A DNA stretch of 64,000 nucleotides from Pegea sp. RAD2-039 (lineage: Eukaryota > Chordata > Thaliacea > Salpida > Salpidae): assembly GCA_034620365.1 (NCBI GenBank), contig JAQGEQ010000380.1, forward strand, positions 3,100,001 through 3,164,000, read 5' to 3'. The notes beneath the pieces were generated by a model, which searched no databases, was not told the origin of the DNA, and saw only the letters and a program-made list of their open reading frames with translations. The position numbers were made by a program, and so were the translations under genes. Each line of letters starts with the position of its first letter. The first letter of the stretch is position 1. Shown here piece by piece: positions 1 through 11,424 of the stretch.

Positions 1-790
1 AAATATATGAAGCTTATTTTCAGGAAAAAAATTTTCTAAACAAAATTTATTCTATTAACTCTACATCAGATTAAAACATTACTTTGAACAAAAGCTTACT
101 TTCTAGCTTATTTGCTTCGGGCAATAAACTAGTATTTATAGACAGCTTAGAAATATTTTTCTAATAAAAACTATTTATCATGAAATCTCAAAAGTATGAA
201 TTTTACAAAATTATTAATTTAAGTTCTTAGAATTACATTTAGACAATTTAGAAAATGCTTTTATTCTGATTATTTTAAAGCATGTATACAGCTAAGTAAA
301 TTCAATACAACATGTGCTTTACAAACATAAGAAATTAGACTGCAAATTACAACTGATCAAGATGTTTTACTTCTTTTGTATATAAATTTTTGTAAGCAAT
401 CAGCTCAATTTATTCTTAATGTTGTCCTTAAAGAATATTTAAGACTGAGTTGGAAAATATTTATTGAAATATATTGTTTTGAATTAAATGTGGCTACCAA
501 ATTCGTTTATGATTTTTGTATATTCATTAGTGGTCTATTTGAAATGTGAAGTTGATTTACTTTTGTGTTAAAGCCTTTTACAGAACAAATCCAATAAAAA
601 GTCATTAAATTTTTTTATAACAATATTGGTTTATAAAAAAACTCTTATAACTTTACTAATAATATTTGTAAGAGATCAAAATAATTTTATCACTAAAATT
701 TATAAAAACTGTTTCATCGAGGAATTTTTTTCATTTTTATGATAATTTCAAGAAAACAATTGTTTTAATTATTTTTAATTTATTTTGATA
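1..790. other. AT-rich flank, no gene recognised
   Basis: Very AT-rich DNA without a convincing exon. An AATAAA near 592 could be the polyadenylation signal of a plus-strand gene lying to the left of the window, but no coding sequence supports this. Confidence 0.5.
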
Positions 791-801
791 AGTATTGAAA
801 G

Positions 802-1400
802 ATGGCAGCGTTTCCCAAACAGTTTCATGTTGCTAGTTGCAGCTTACATGCGCATAAATCTAAACTATCAGGTTTAGTAACTTGAGGTTTAATTTGTAAT
901 TTTTAATTTTGAACGACTTGCTTATAGTTAGTTATAAAAACGTTGCAAAAATTATTAAAACTTGTAGCTTACAAACAATAAAAAAGCGACCACGATGGGG
1001 ATCGAACCCACAATCTTCCGATTCGAAGTCGGACGCCATATCCATTAGGCCACGCGGCCGCTTATGATTGTAAATTTTTATTAAATTTTATTTTTTGTAC
1101 TTTTCTGTAGATTTATTATATCTATAACCCTGTGTTTGATACTTTTTAATTTATCCTCTTAAGTAGCAAAAATTGATGTTTTGTAAAATGAAGTCAATAA
1201 AAATAATTAATAACTTTTACTCATTACAGCCAAAGAGAAAAACTATTAGTAGAAAAACCAAAAGAAAGTATCGAGCAAAAAAATTTACAAAATTTGCAAA
1301 GAAAGTTACAACGCACTGCTTTGGCTTAAAAAATAATGCATGGTTATTAAATAGAACATCTAAAATATTAATGAGTACCATTATGAAATATTATAAATAG
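802..1400 (+). CDS. Possible two-exon small basic protein (unrecognised)
   Basis: Exon 1 would be 802-876 (ATG in the context GAAAGATGG, donor gtaact) and exon 2 1230-1400 (acceptor ttactcattacag). They join in phase 0 to give 81 residues. The protein is very rich in Lys and Arg with almost no acidic residue, and the first 25 residues (start MAAFPKQFHVASC) could be a mitochondrial presequence. That would fit a small mitochondrial ribosomal protein, but I recognise no family and this is inference. The 353-nt intron carries an antisense tRNA-Arg gene. The splice sites look reasonable, yet the short length and lack of homology leave open that this is a chance ORF. Confidence 0.3.
987..1059 (-). 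tRNA. tRNA-Arg (anticodon TCG)
   Basis: A 73-nt cloverleaf on the minus strand. The acceptor stem pairs GGCCGCG with CGTGGTC (two G-U pairs), with discriminator G at 987. The D arm contains GCCTAATGGATATGGC, the anticodon stem is TCCGA/TCGGA around loop CTTCGAA, and the T arm is GTGGG/CCCAT around TTCGATC. The anticodon TCG lies at 1024-1026 and reads CGA codons. A run of six T on the transcribed strand (980-985) follows at once as a pol III terminator. No intron. It matches the general animal tRNA-Arg(TCG) pattern and is identical to the copy at 5532-5604, including about ten bases of 5' flank. Confidence 0.96.
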
Positions 1401-2640
1401 ATGCCTTAAATTGAACTACAAAGCTTATATACTGTTGGTAAAGTATAGTATAATGAGTTGACACAAAGCATTTGCATTATTACGATTTCGGAAGTAGGTT
1501 TAAGTAAGTGATTTGCATATTTTCTATTTCGTTGTTTATTGGGTGTTCGTTTTTCTAAGAGCAAAAATTTGGAATATTGTAATTATAAATTATTTTAGTA
1601 CTTAGTTTCAGGTTTTATCTTAAAACAGTTTATAAGAAGCTTCTATTGAATCAACTTGATCAAAATATAAATAAAAAGTATTTTATCTAAAATTTAAAGT
1701 TTAATAGCTGTCAAAGCTATTATAAAGATTGTAGTTATTTAAGTAAAAAACTGAAAAGAAACAATTCGCTGAATCGTTTGTACGAAGCCATAAAATTAAA
1801 AGACCATTAAGGTCTTATGGTCATAAATTTATTTCTTTAGGTTTTAATAGTTAAAACTTACTATCAAATGATTAATACTTATGGAGACTTTTTGTATAAA
1901 TTTTTTTTATAAATTTTTCTCCAATTGACTCTATATTTAAAATTTGTACCAGAATTGTTATTAAAATTTTTGCTATTTAATTGATACTTATAATCTCTAT
2001 CATAAAATAACTTGTATATTTTAAGAAATTGTTAGACTATTTTTGTGCATTTAAATAAATGCTTTTAATTTCATGAAATATTAGATTTATTAAGCCTAAT
2101 TTTATATAATTCTATAGTTTTGTTATATTCATTTATATAATTCAAAGTAGTAATGGTATAAGTTTTAATTACTTTATATAGTTTTAGTTATTTATATTAC
2201 AATAGAATAATAATTTACTGGTTTAAAAAATTATGTAGGTGGAAATATTTTTTTAATTTGTTTTTTAGCCCTATATAAAATATAATTTATAACTTTTAGA
2301 ATCACGTTTAAAAATTTCAAATTTATATTTGTTAAGTTTTTAAGCTAATTTAGACTTCTAAAAATATTCTTTATTTCAAAGTTTTATATTTTCAAATAAA
2401 AATAAATACTACATTATACAGTAATTTATAAGTAAATATTAAGTATATTTAATAAATAATAATATAAATTTTATCATAAAAATAACATATTTGTATCTAA
2501 AGAAATGTGTACTTTTTTCAATAGTTCTTTAATGAATTTCCATTTATAATTTTCGTTAGAATATATCAAATATCTAAAAATATTTAGTTTTTAATTGTCA
2601 ATTTACTTATCACTTTTGGAGTCTTTGATAAATCAGAACC

Positions 2641-5199
2641 ATGGCGGAATTTGTTCATCGCCAAATGGAAGAGATGATTCCAGAGTTGGAGCAAATGAAA
2701 AGGGTCGGGATCTTTACTCCGAATGAAGTAAATTTTTATGTTTTAAATCATTATCACTTTTACTATCCACTTTTACTATTCAATATATTACCTAAATATT
2801 ATTTATGAAATTTTTAGGTCAAAGCCTTAGTTAAGAAAAGGAGGAATTTTGAATATAAACTAGTTCAAAAACAAAAGCAAAAGAAATTTTTCTTATCTTA
2901 TGCTCAATTTGAAATATGTTTATTAGAATTGATAACTTCAAGAAGAAAAAAAATTAATTATGTCTTTAAGAAGAAAAGTATTGAATATTCTATAGTGGAT
3001 CGAGTTCACAGGTTTGTTCTCACTGACATTTTTAACTTTTATAAACTAAGATAGAAATACTCTCAAATAATTTCAGTGTTTATTAAAAATTCAAAATATA
3101 AATTTTAATAGAATCTTTCGAAGTTTATCATTTTAAAATCATAATTGATATTTTTTTAGAATTTTTAAAGCATGCACAATAAGATGGCCTCATGACTTGA
3201 ATCTGTGGTTATCACATGCAAGATTTTGTGTCAAATGGAAAAAGCGGGTTCAGCTGAGCAAACTGAACAACAGATTGGTTTCTGTGAGTTTATAAATATG
3301 ACTCATGATGAAAAGTTTTAATTGATTAAATCATTCTCTTTTTTACTGACTCTTTAATTGCTTTTTTCAAACAGCTTCATGGAGCTGATCCTTATATTTG
3401 GATTCTTGCTGCTAAATGGGAATGGGAAGTCTGTTTATCGGAAGAGAACAGTCGATCCCTGTTCCTCCAAGCTCTTGAAATCCATAAAAACAACAAACAA
3501 ATTCTCGTTGAGTATTTTCGAGCCGAGCTGCTCTTCAGTGAGAAGATGAAGAGACAATTAAAGATTTTACGCAGCGAAATTGATGAAGATGAAGAGTAAG
3601 TAGATCAATAAAATGTCATAGATCCTCATCTGTGTCTTCTTCAGGCAAATCACTAAAGAAAAGCTGCTTTTATCTGGAGAAGCTGGAAATATTATTTATA
3701 GAAACGCGAGATCTACTTTTCCAGATGACTTTAAACTAGTTATTGAGTTTGCTCGTGTTGCAGCAAACTTCATTGATACATTTGGAAGTTCCATTTATGA
3801 TGGAATTGTAAAAGACCTTCGAAAACATTTCAGTTGCGAACCTTTTGTTCGAGTTACATTAGCCAAGCTGTTACTTGATGTGAACACAAGTAATGCTTTT
3901 TTTAGATTTGTGTGTAATTCTATTAAAACTAACTGAGTTTAAACGATTGATTGTAACTCTACAGCCGGTTATACATCTACTAACAAGAAGATGGAGCAAG
4001 AATTTAAGGATAACCAAGCTTATAGTGAAATGGAAAAAGCAGTTGAGGAGTTCAACACGGACTCAATGTGGGATCAGTACATCCAATTTGCATATCAACT
4101 AGCATGTGACGAACAGATGCCTCAAAGTATATCTCAACACAGATTTGATAAATTTCTATCAATTGTCAGCAAAGGAAAAACTGATTCTTCTCACTACGCT
4201 CTGGTGATGAAATTGATGATGGTCAGAGGATTATACACAGAGGCTATTGATTTTGTTGGTGATTTTTACAAAGAAAACGGCCAATTATCTTTGCTTCGTC
4301 TCAAAGCCCAGTGTTCAGCTGATATCGTAGAACCTAGCTTTTTGTATACCCTGAAGTACATACAATCTACATCAATTGACTCACAGAAGAGTTTTTGGGG
4401 TCAATGGATGACTTGGTCCATCAGAAATGATGATGAAGAACTCGCTAAAAAGATTGCTGTGGAACTTAGTGATGGGCATAAGGAAGAAGCAACTAATCAG
4501 ATGAGAATTACTTATCTTCGTTGGATGGTTCTGTTACATGATGCCAAATATTCTTTCAAAGTTAGTATTTTTCTTTCAGTTTTTTAAAGTTCATTATGAT
4601 AATCATCTTTCTAAACTATAAATATAAAAATCAGCTCAATTATGTCGGTCATCTTGAGGGTCTTAGAAAGAAATTGACCTGCAAATTTTGTTAATTGATT
4701 ATTTAAATCGTAGCCTAGATCTGAATGGGTCGTAAATATGTTTAAATTTTATCTTTGTTTACCTTACATACATCTGCTATTAGCAAAACCTAACATAGTA
4801 TTTACCTAGATTAAAGTTAAGCCCCATAATTAGTAAAATTGAACACAAATAGTCTAGTTGATATTTTCAATTTGTAAAATCTAAATTTTATTACTTTTAA
4901 AGATGTTCTTGGAAAACTTCAATTCCAAATACAAGTCTGTTGGTTTTCATCAAGAACTCATCGTCTTCTATGAAAACTGTGGAATCAGCTTCAATAAATT
5001 GAGTCAATTATATGAGAAAGCTTTACATAACCACGGCAATTCTTATGTTCATATTTGGATTAATTATTTACGCTCAGCTAGAAATCATGGAAAAGTTACA
5101 AGATGTGGTTCAATTTATGCCGAAGCCTTAAAAGCTCTTAAGCCAGAATTGGTTGAGCAATTTGTCACTGAATTCACGAGCTTGTATTCATCATCATAA
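2641..5199 (+). CDS. UTP6: U3 small nucleolar RNA-associated protein 6 (UTP6)
   Basis: Subunit of the nucleolar small-subunit processome, needed for early 18S rRNA processing. Seven exons: 2641-2727, 2818-3011, 3160-3283, 3375-3595, 3645-3889, 3965-4560, 4903-5199. All have GT-AG borders in compatible phases and give 587 residues (human about 597). The N-terminus (MAEFVHRQMEEMIPELEQM) and the segments around residues 55-100 (ELITSRRKKINYVFKK, SIVDRVHR) follow the family closely. The rest is a helical HAT-repeat array, seen in WPHDLNLWLSHARFCVKWKK and DPYIWILAAKWE. The ATG at 2641 (ACCATGG) is a strong start. AATAAA occurs at 5321 and 5355. A tRNA-Arg lies 330 bp downstream on the other strand. 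Confidence 0.95.
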
Positions 5200-5531
5200 G
5201 CTTGTAGCGAAATGTTCTCTTTTAGGAAATCAGTTGATCAATTTTTATTAAATAATTATGGCGGTGTATTTGTCACAATTCTTTAACTTTGTGAAACTTT
5301 TATTTTACTTTTAATATGGAAATAAAATAAGTGCTGAGAAATGTTGGTTTCTTTAATAAAATGTGCTGTCTGAAAATTTAGCTTGTAGCCAACTGTGGAT
5401 ATATAGTATATAAGATAAAAACATTATTCAACTTGAAACATTTGTTTAAAAACAAAAGGAATTTTCAGTTCTTTAAATGCGTTATGTTGCAAAATCTTGC
5501 AATTAAAAGAATAAAACAAAAATTTAAGATG

Positions 5532-5604
5532 CGACCACGATGGGGATCGAACCCACAATCTTCCGATTCGAAGTCGGACGCCATATCCATTAGGCCACGC
5601 GGCC
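5532..5604 (-). tRNA. tRNA-Arg (anticodon TCG), second copy
   Basis: Identical over all 73 nt to the gene at 987-1059, with the same pairing in every arm and anticodon TCG. The 5' flank (AATCATAAGC on the transcribed strand) is also shared. A T5 run on the transcribed strand (5518-5522), about ten bases past the 3' end, can serve as pol III terminator. The pair brackets the UTP6 gene and probably arose by local duplication. Confidence 0.96.
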
Positions 5605-5609
5605 GCTTA

Positions 5610-8465
5610 TGATTTTAAATCTTTTAAATATTTATTTGTAATAAACATATTTTAAAAATTTTAACTTAGCTGAATCGAAACTATTAAAAAAAATGAATAA
5701 CTTCTTATATTGTCATCCTCAAAATGACTAATAATCAACAGCTCACTAGCTTGCTGAAACAGAAGAGGCCAGACAAATCAAAGATTCTATTTAATTAAAT
5801 GATTGAAGGCTGGTCATTAAGACATGATTAAAACTGGTGTTGCTGTCATGAGGGCGAGATTAAATTTTATTTGTCGTTTCACTGGGTACTACACTATAGT
5901 AATTGGAATTGTTTATCCTCATGTCTAAAAGAATAACGAAGAATTTCAGGAAAAATTATTTTGATAAGATTTACTATTTTTAACAATTAATAATACAACA
6001 ATATAAGTTAAACTGCGTAATCGATATCATTTATAAATGTTTGATTGAAACTGAAAAAATGGATAGATCGATTTAATTAAACAAAATTAAACTAAAAATT
6101 TGAACAAGTAGAAAATAAAATGTATTAGTATATTACTTATTAGATTATTTTTGTTGGAATATTAATTAAATCATAATTTTTAACAAAAGATATCATTAAA
6201 TAGTATATGTTGCCCGCTTTTATCACATACAAATCATTTCTTTTTATTTTTCAAATTAAGTTCTCATTTTGTTCGAGATATAAATGCATTTTTGCTAAAA
6301 CCAAAAACACTGTCATAAGAGTTTGCTAGAAAGTTAATTAAATTAGAATATAACTAATTATTAGTCTTTAACTTGCAGTAAAAACACTCGTTTGTAATAA
6401 CAATAATTCTTTCATCTGACATGACCACGAAAATAAAAGCAAGATGGTTGGGTTGGTTAGGGAGCTTTAGCTCATCATTTTCCAAAACCAATTCAACAAA
6501 ACTTGTTTTTAAAATCTTTTGAATGACCAAAGGCGTTTAATGTTGCTCATTACATAAATTAAATAGCAAAAGATGTATGTTGATGTCAATATTTGATCTT
6601 CTGAAATAACTTTCTTATATTTTTCATTTCAAACCTTTTATGCATCTAAGAGCTGAATCAGTTGGACTATGATATGAATCATCAAGTCGCTGAACAATGT
6701 ATTTTAGGGCCCGTCCTGGGGCATCAGTTTGGATTTATGACGGCTCTATCGTGTTGACTGTTGTAGCTAGGCGGTCGATTTCGATTGAGTTCTATGGCTG
6801 GCCTTGCCCTGAAACATTCTCTGAGTAAAAATAGCTAAAAAATAACTTCTGGTCATCATGAAATATAAGGTGTTTAGAAGGAGAAAAACAGATTCATAAA
6901 GTGTAAGGTCAAATATCCGAAAACGTGTTAATAGACTAAGATCTGTACTTAAATGAAGTCAGGAAATAACTTTTCATTCATAATTTTCCATCGTAGTCGG
7001 AAAAATTTGGGTCACTACTCAACTTAAAAAAGTGACTACAATGGGCGGTTGTGCTTCTGTCATGACAGCTGTAATTAGACAAATTTACTTTTTATCTTGA
7101 GTAAAATCCACAAAAATTTTATATTAAAGTTAACTTAAGCATTAAGGTCCAAGCTTTGATTTTAAAAGAAGCGGATTTCTAGAATGTAGCTTCTGTGAGT
7201 GGTCTCGTAGCAAACAGCTATTCTTAGGCTGGCTCCTTTTTTCAAAAGCTAAGTTTTGAAAAAACATTGAATTATAGCTAATTCTGTAGAAGATTTGCTT
7301 TATTTCATGAACTAAATGATTCATAAGATTTCATAAACAGTTTCAAAAGGTGATTACTTGAATATTAAGTTCAAATGGATTTTAGAACCTAAGACTCTTG
7401 CTTGAAGATTGTCAAGAAAAATAGTCTATTGCATATTGGTTATAAATTTTAAATTTTTTGATTATATATAAGATACGAAAAAAAGTTTTAGATGACAGTC
7501 CTTTTTTCCATTAAATATATTTTTTCTTTCACTGTTTTTGTTTTTCAGTTTCGTTTAGGGGATTAAGTGATGCAAGACCTAATAAAACATTACTACAAAC
7601 ATTTTTACATTTTTAGTAAAACAATTTACAAGATGTTTAATTAAGTACAGTTTTTCAAAAGTTTGTTGATTACGGTCAGAATATAATTTGTTTTTACATT
7701 TTCAGCTTAAAATTATTGATTATTTGTCTACTTGTGACACATTATAACATATACTATTTTTGTAGCTAATAATATTTATGTTAGTTTTCATATTATATGA
7801 GATAATGAATATGTATTGAAAAATTTAATTTGGTATATTTAGATAAATATTTTTATTGATTAATTGTTTTTCTCGTTTTTATCATATGAAAATTAACCAA
7901 ATTTATTACTTTATAAGTATGACTTAGTAATTTAGAGATTGTTTGAATATTTGCAAGTAATTACATAATATTTGCCTAATAACATAAAACCTGGCCACTA
8001 TTAGAAAATTTGATAAAAATATGGAATTGACATCATAACATTTATCTAAAAATTTATATTTATCAATAATGCATAGTATCAGACTTTGTGAATATTAATA
8101 AGAGTTAGAATATAATAAAGTTTTAGGCTAGTGTTCTGTTTGTACTTCCAAATTTGCATCATATTTATTACTTAAAACTTTTTTATGTTTTTTAAAAATC
8201 ACTAAATATAATTATAATAATATAATTAATATAACCTACAGTTTTTAATCATAAGTTTAATTATTTCCTTTTATAAATAGTTTTATATTTTTTAGATATA
8301 AAATATTTTATAAATTTTATTCATTTTATTTTAGTTATATATGTCTATAGCAAATGAAACAATTTATATCTATCAAAATTTTAATGCAGCTTATAAAATT
8401 TAATTTGTTTAAGATTTCATTAAGTTGTAAGTCTATATTTTAGCAGGCTGTAAATCAAAAAAGAA
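5610..8465. other. Intergenic, no gene recognised
   Basis: AT-rich DNA between the tRNA and the dsRNA-binding gene. A patch at about 6690-6840 is richer in G and C and may be an old transposon remnant, but I see no coding similarity, tandem repeat or terminal inverted repeat. The short ORFs here look like chance. Confidence 0.5.
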
Positions 8466-8471
8466 AAATTG

Positions 8472-9383
8472 ATGTCTTCTATTTATCTTCTTTCTGATTC
8501 GATTGAAAAAATTTCACTAAAAAGTGATGAAGAGAGTTTTAACAAAACTCCAATATCTACCCTGCAAGAATATTGTCAAAAATTAGGCAAGACGCCCAGA
8601 TATGACTTGACAGCTACTGAAGGTCGCGCCCATCAGCCTCAATTTGTGTTCACTTGCCAAGTTGGTGACCTTACTGCATCCGGTCAGGGGGGCAGCAAAA
8701 AAATGGCCAAACATGCTGCTGCTGAGGCAGTTTTTAAACTATTAACAGAAAATTTAGCACCCAAAGATGTTACTAATGATTGTAAGAATCAACAACTGGT
8801 TTTGCCATCTCCTACGTTAAAATCAGATGAAACAAACCCAGTGGGGTATTTGCAAGAATTAGTCGTATCACGTGGTTGGAGATTACCTGAGTATGAACTA
8901 GCTAATGAGAATGGTCCAGCTCATAAAAAAGAATTTGTGTTGTGTTGTAAAGTTGAAAATATGAAACAATATGGCACTGGTTCTGCTAAGAAACATGCCA
9001 AGCGAATAGCTGCTTTAAATATGCTCAAATATATTGTTAATTTACCATCAGATGCTAAAGAAAATGTCACTACAAGTAGCCGAGAAGCGATTAACAAATT
9101 CCGTTTTCATGGTCTGTATAACACTGCATCTGAAAAGTTTTCTCTTGATGATATAATATATGAAGATCAAGATGATCCACGTTTACAGCTAGATTCTATT
9201 GCAAAACAAAAGTGCTTTGAAGTTAGCTATTTAAATTGTAGTTATAAAACTTTATCAGGTCTTTTTCAATGCATGCTGTACCTTAACTTAGATCCGCCTA
9301 TCATAGTAAGTGGCCAGGGCTATTCGATGGAATTAGCTAATATTAAGGGTGCAAAAAATGCGCTGGATTATCTAAACGCTTAA
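8472..9383 (+). CDS. Three-dsRBD protein of the TARBP2/PRKRA/Loquacious family, intronless
   Basis: 303 residues in one exon. Three double-stranded-RNA-binding domains: dsRBD1 about residues 28-93 (starts TPISTLQEYCQKLGK, ends with the KK-x-AKH-x-AA helix), dsRBD2 about 116-188 (PVGYLQELVVSRGW ... KKHAKRIAA), and a divergent C-terminal dsRBD3 about 228-303. In this family the first two bind dsRNA and the third, type-B domain binds Dicer or dimerises; the partner role is inferred from the family. The ATG at 8472 follows a possible acceptor (atattttag at about 8444), so a 5' UTR intron is possible. Relatives usually have several coding introns, so the unbroken frame suggests retroposition or intron loss. 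No poly(A) tract or target-site duplication was seen. Confidence 0.9.
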   Translation: MSSIYLLSDSIEKISLKSDEESFNKTPISTLQEYCQKLGKTPRYDLTATEGRAHQPQFVFTCQVGDLTASGQGGSKKMAKHAAAEAVFKLLTENLAPKDVTNDCKNQQLVLPSPTLKSDETNPVGYLQELVVSRGWRLPEYELANENGPAHKKEFVLCCKVENMKQYGTGSAKKHAKRIAALNMLKYIVNLPSDAKENVTTSSREAINKFRFHGLYNTASEKFSLDDIIYEDQDDPRLQLDSIAKQKCFEVSYLNCSYKTLSGLFQCMLYLNLDPPIIVSGQGYSMELANIKGAKNALDYLNA

Positions 9384-9399
9384 ATATTTTTTACATTCT

Positions 9400-10120
9400 T
9401 TTAATGAAATTTTATGGTTTTATTTATTTATAAGAAGTTAGAGAAAGATTGTGAATAGGGTTTCAAGATTTGGTTTACTTTTCACTTTATCTTGTTTATA
9501 TTTAATCATTTGAATTGTGGACAAATGGATAGAATTTGTTTTTTTTTACTACAGCTTCTAAAGTTTCTTATAGTCATATAATTCTTCAATGCTATACGAA
9601 AGTTTAAAACGTCAGTAGAACTTTAGATCATGGTAAACATTATCGCATTTCATATCAATTATTTAAATTAATTTTTTTTTTTAATACAAAAATCAAAACG
9701 TTTTCTTTTGATAACATTTCCTTCTATTAATTATGCTTTTTCCTTATTGTTATCCGCTTTTCATTAAAATCAGTTTTGTAGAAAAATGAAATAGTAAACA
9801 GCTTCTACTGAGCAAGATTATCTCAGAAATTATTTTAGCATTGCACAGTCTTCAAATGTGAGACTTATAGTTTAATAAGTTAAATTATTCAACGAAGTAA
9901 ATTTGCAGATTTGACGAGAAGTTTTTTATTGGGCTGAATGAGAAATCTGTTCATCAATTTTTACAAAAACGATTAAATAACTGGATTTTTTCTATAAATG
10001 TCATACCTGCATTAGCAACAACAATTAGGGCAAAATCGTTAAAATTTCATTTTCGCACTCAGACTCGTCTTGAAACATTTAATAATATCATAGTAAGTTC
10101 ATTTAAACTTTATCCTCATC
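9400..10120. other. Intergenic, nothing recognised
   Basis: AT-rich sequence without a convincing exon, repeat or RNA gene. Confidence 0.5.
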
Positions 10121-10131
10121 GCACGAAAAGT

Positions 10132-10212
10132 TGACACTGCCGAGATTTGAACTCGGGACTGTGGCATTGTAAGCATAAAGCGTAACTACTCGACTACCAA
10201 GTACTGTTGTCG
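10132..10212 (-). repeat. tRNA-derived SINE-like remnant
   Basis: On the minus strand the sequence has a tRNA-like pol III promoter: an A-box-like TGGTAGTCGAGTAGTT and a B-box-like CGAGTTCAAATCTC about 35 nt further on, with a perfect T stem (CCGAG/CTCGG) and a partly paired acceptor (GACA.../...TGTC). The anticodon arm does not fold, so this is not a working tRNA. It most resembles the head of a tRNA-derived SINE; the 3' limit could not be set. Confidence 0.5.
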
Positions 10213-10214
10213 TC

Positions 10215-11420
10215 ATACTTTTATGAGTATTTTCTATCAAAAATTATTTGGTTTTGTAAAGTATCAAATTTTTTTTTCATCAAAATTTATAACAACTTCT
10301 TTTTCAAACATTGACATTTTATCTTTTGAAAACTCTTTTATTTCATCTCTAAGCTAAATGGACTAAATATGTCTAAATAAAAATTAGTTGATTTTGAAAT
10401 AAAGTTCTAAAATTCTATCAAAAAATGTTTTCTTCATATTTTCAAGAATTTGAAAACTAAGTACAAGAAGATTGGTGATAAACAAAAGAAAATTGAAACA
10501 TTGTTTTCATCATTAATAAAAAAACTTTAAGCAATTGTTCGGCATGATATAAAAAACAAATTTTTTTTAGTACATTGTTTATACTTTATTGTAAATTTGG
10601 CTTACGACCAGTCAGTGGAAGCCCAGAAGTTTAGACATTATCTCTTGCTCCTTTTGAGTGACTTTTTAAGTGAAAATAAAGTTTCTAATATGTCCCAATG
10701 ATAAAAGGAGAAAAAATTAAAGAAAGTTAAAAAAGCCTTGCAGTTACATACCAATTTGGTGTATAAAAATAGCAATTAAAGTATTAAATCAATTTGTACA
10801 ATAATAAATACATTCTTCTCTGGTTAAAAAACCAACTAGCTGACAGCTGGTATCACTTGAGCTACTGTTCAGTTCTTATGCCTAATAAAAATTATATAAA
10901 TTTTTCGTCTATAAATAAATAGATATTTCATCTGCATGATAAACTATCTTATAAAAAAACTCCACAATATTCCAATATTTATTTGATTCCTAAATCAATT
11001 GTTGAGCAATTTGCAAACAAGTTCAATTTGCTTTTTGTATAAATAAATGATCAGAAAAATTATTTATAGGCAGTATATTAGTCTAATACTTTGAATACAG
11101 TTTGATAAAATTTATTAAGCATTAAGTAAACATCGTCCTTTCTGCAATGAAATAAGTAGTGAGCTCTGTTCTTTACAGCTGACAAAAGTTTTAACCGAAA
11201 GCAGTTTTAGCTGATCAGTTTGAAAATCAATTATAGTTTTAAAGTAATTTTATCTTAATTTATACTTTTAAAACTAATTATATTATTATGGTTGCTAAAC
11301 TTTAAAAATTAGCATTTCCTTGTTATTAGTATCTTTACTAACCTTATGTCCTTATCAAAGCTCCACATATTGTTGTTCTCTTTATCTTTTGGATATTACT
11401 TATTGTATAGTAAAAGTATT
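10215..11420. other. Intergenic, nothing recognised
   Basis: AT-rich sequence lying between the SINE-like remnant and the 3' end of the LINE copy. No exon or repeat could be supported. Confidence 0.45.
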
Positions 11421-11424
11421 ATTA

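Noticed and set aside
7142-7324. Minus-strand ORF of 60 residues
   Set aside because: No homology, no codon bias, no splice sites; chance in AT-rich DNA.
10132-10212. Functional minus-strand tRNA
   Set aside because: The T arm is good but the anticodon arm does not pair and the acceptor has only about four pairs, so a SINE-like remnant is more likely.
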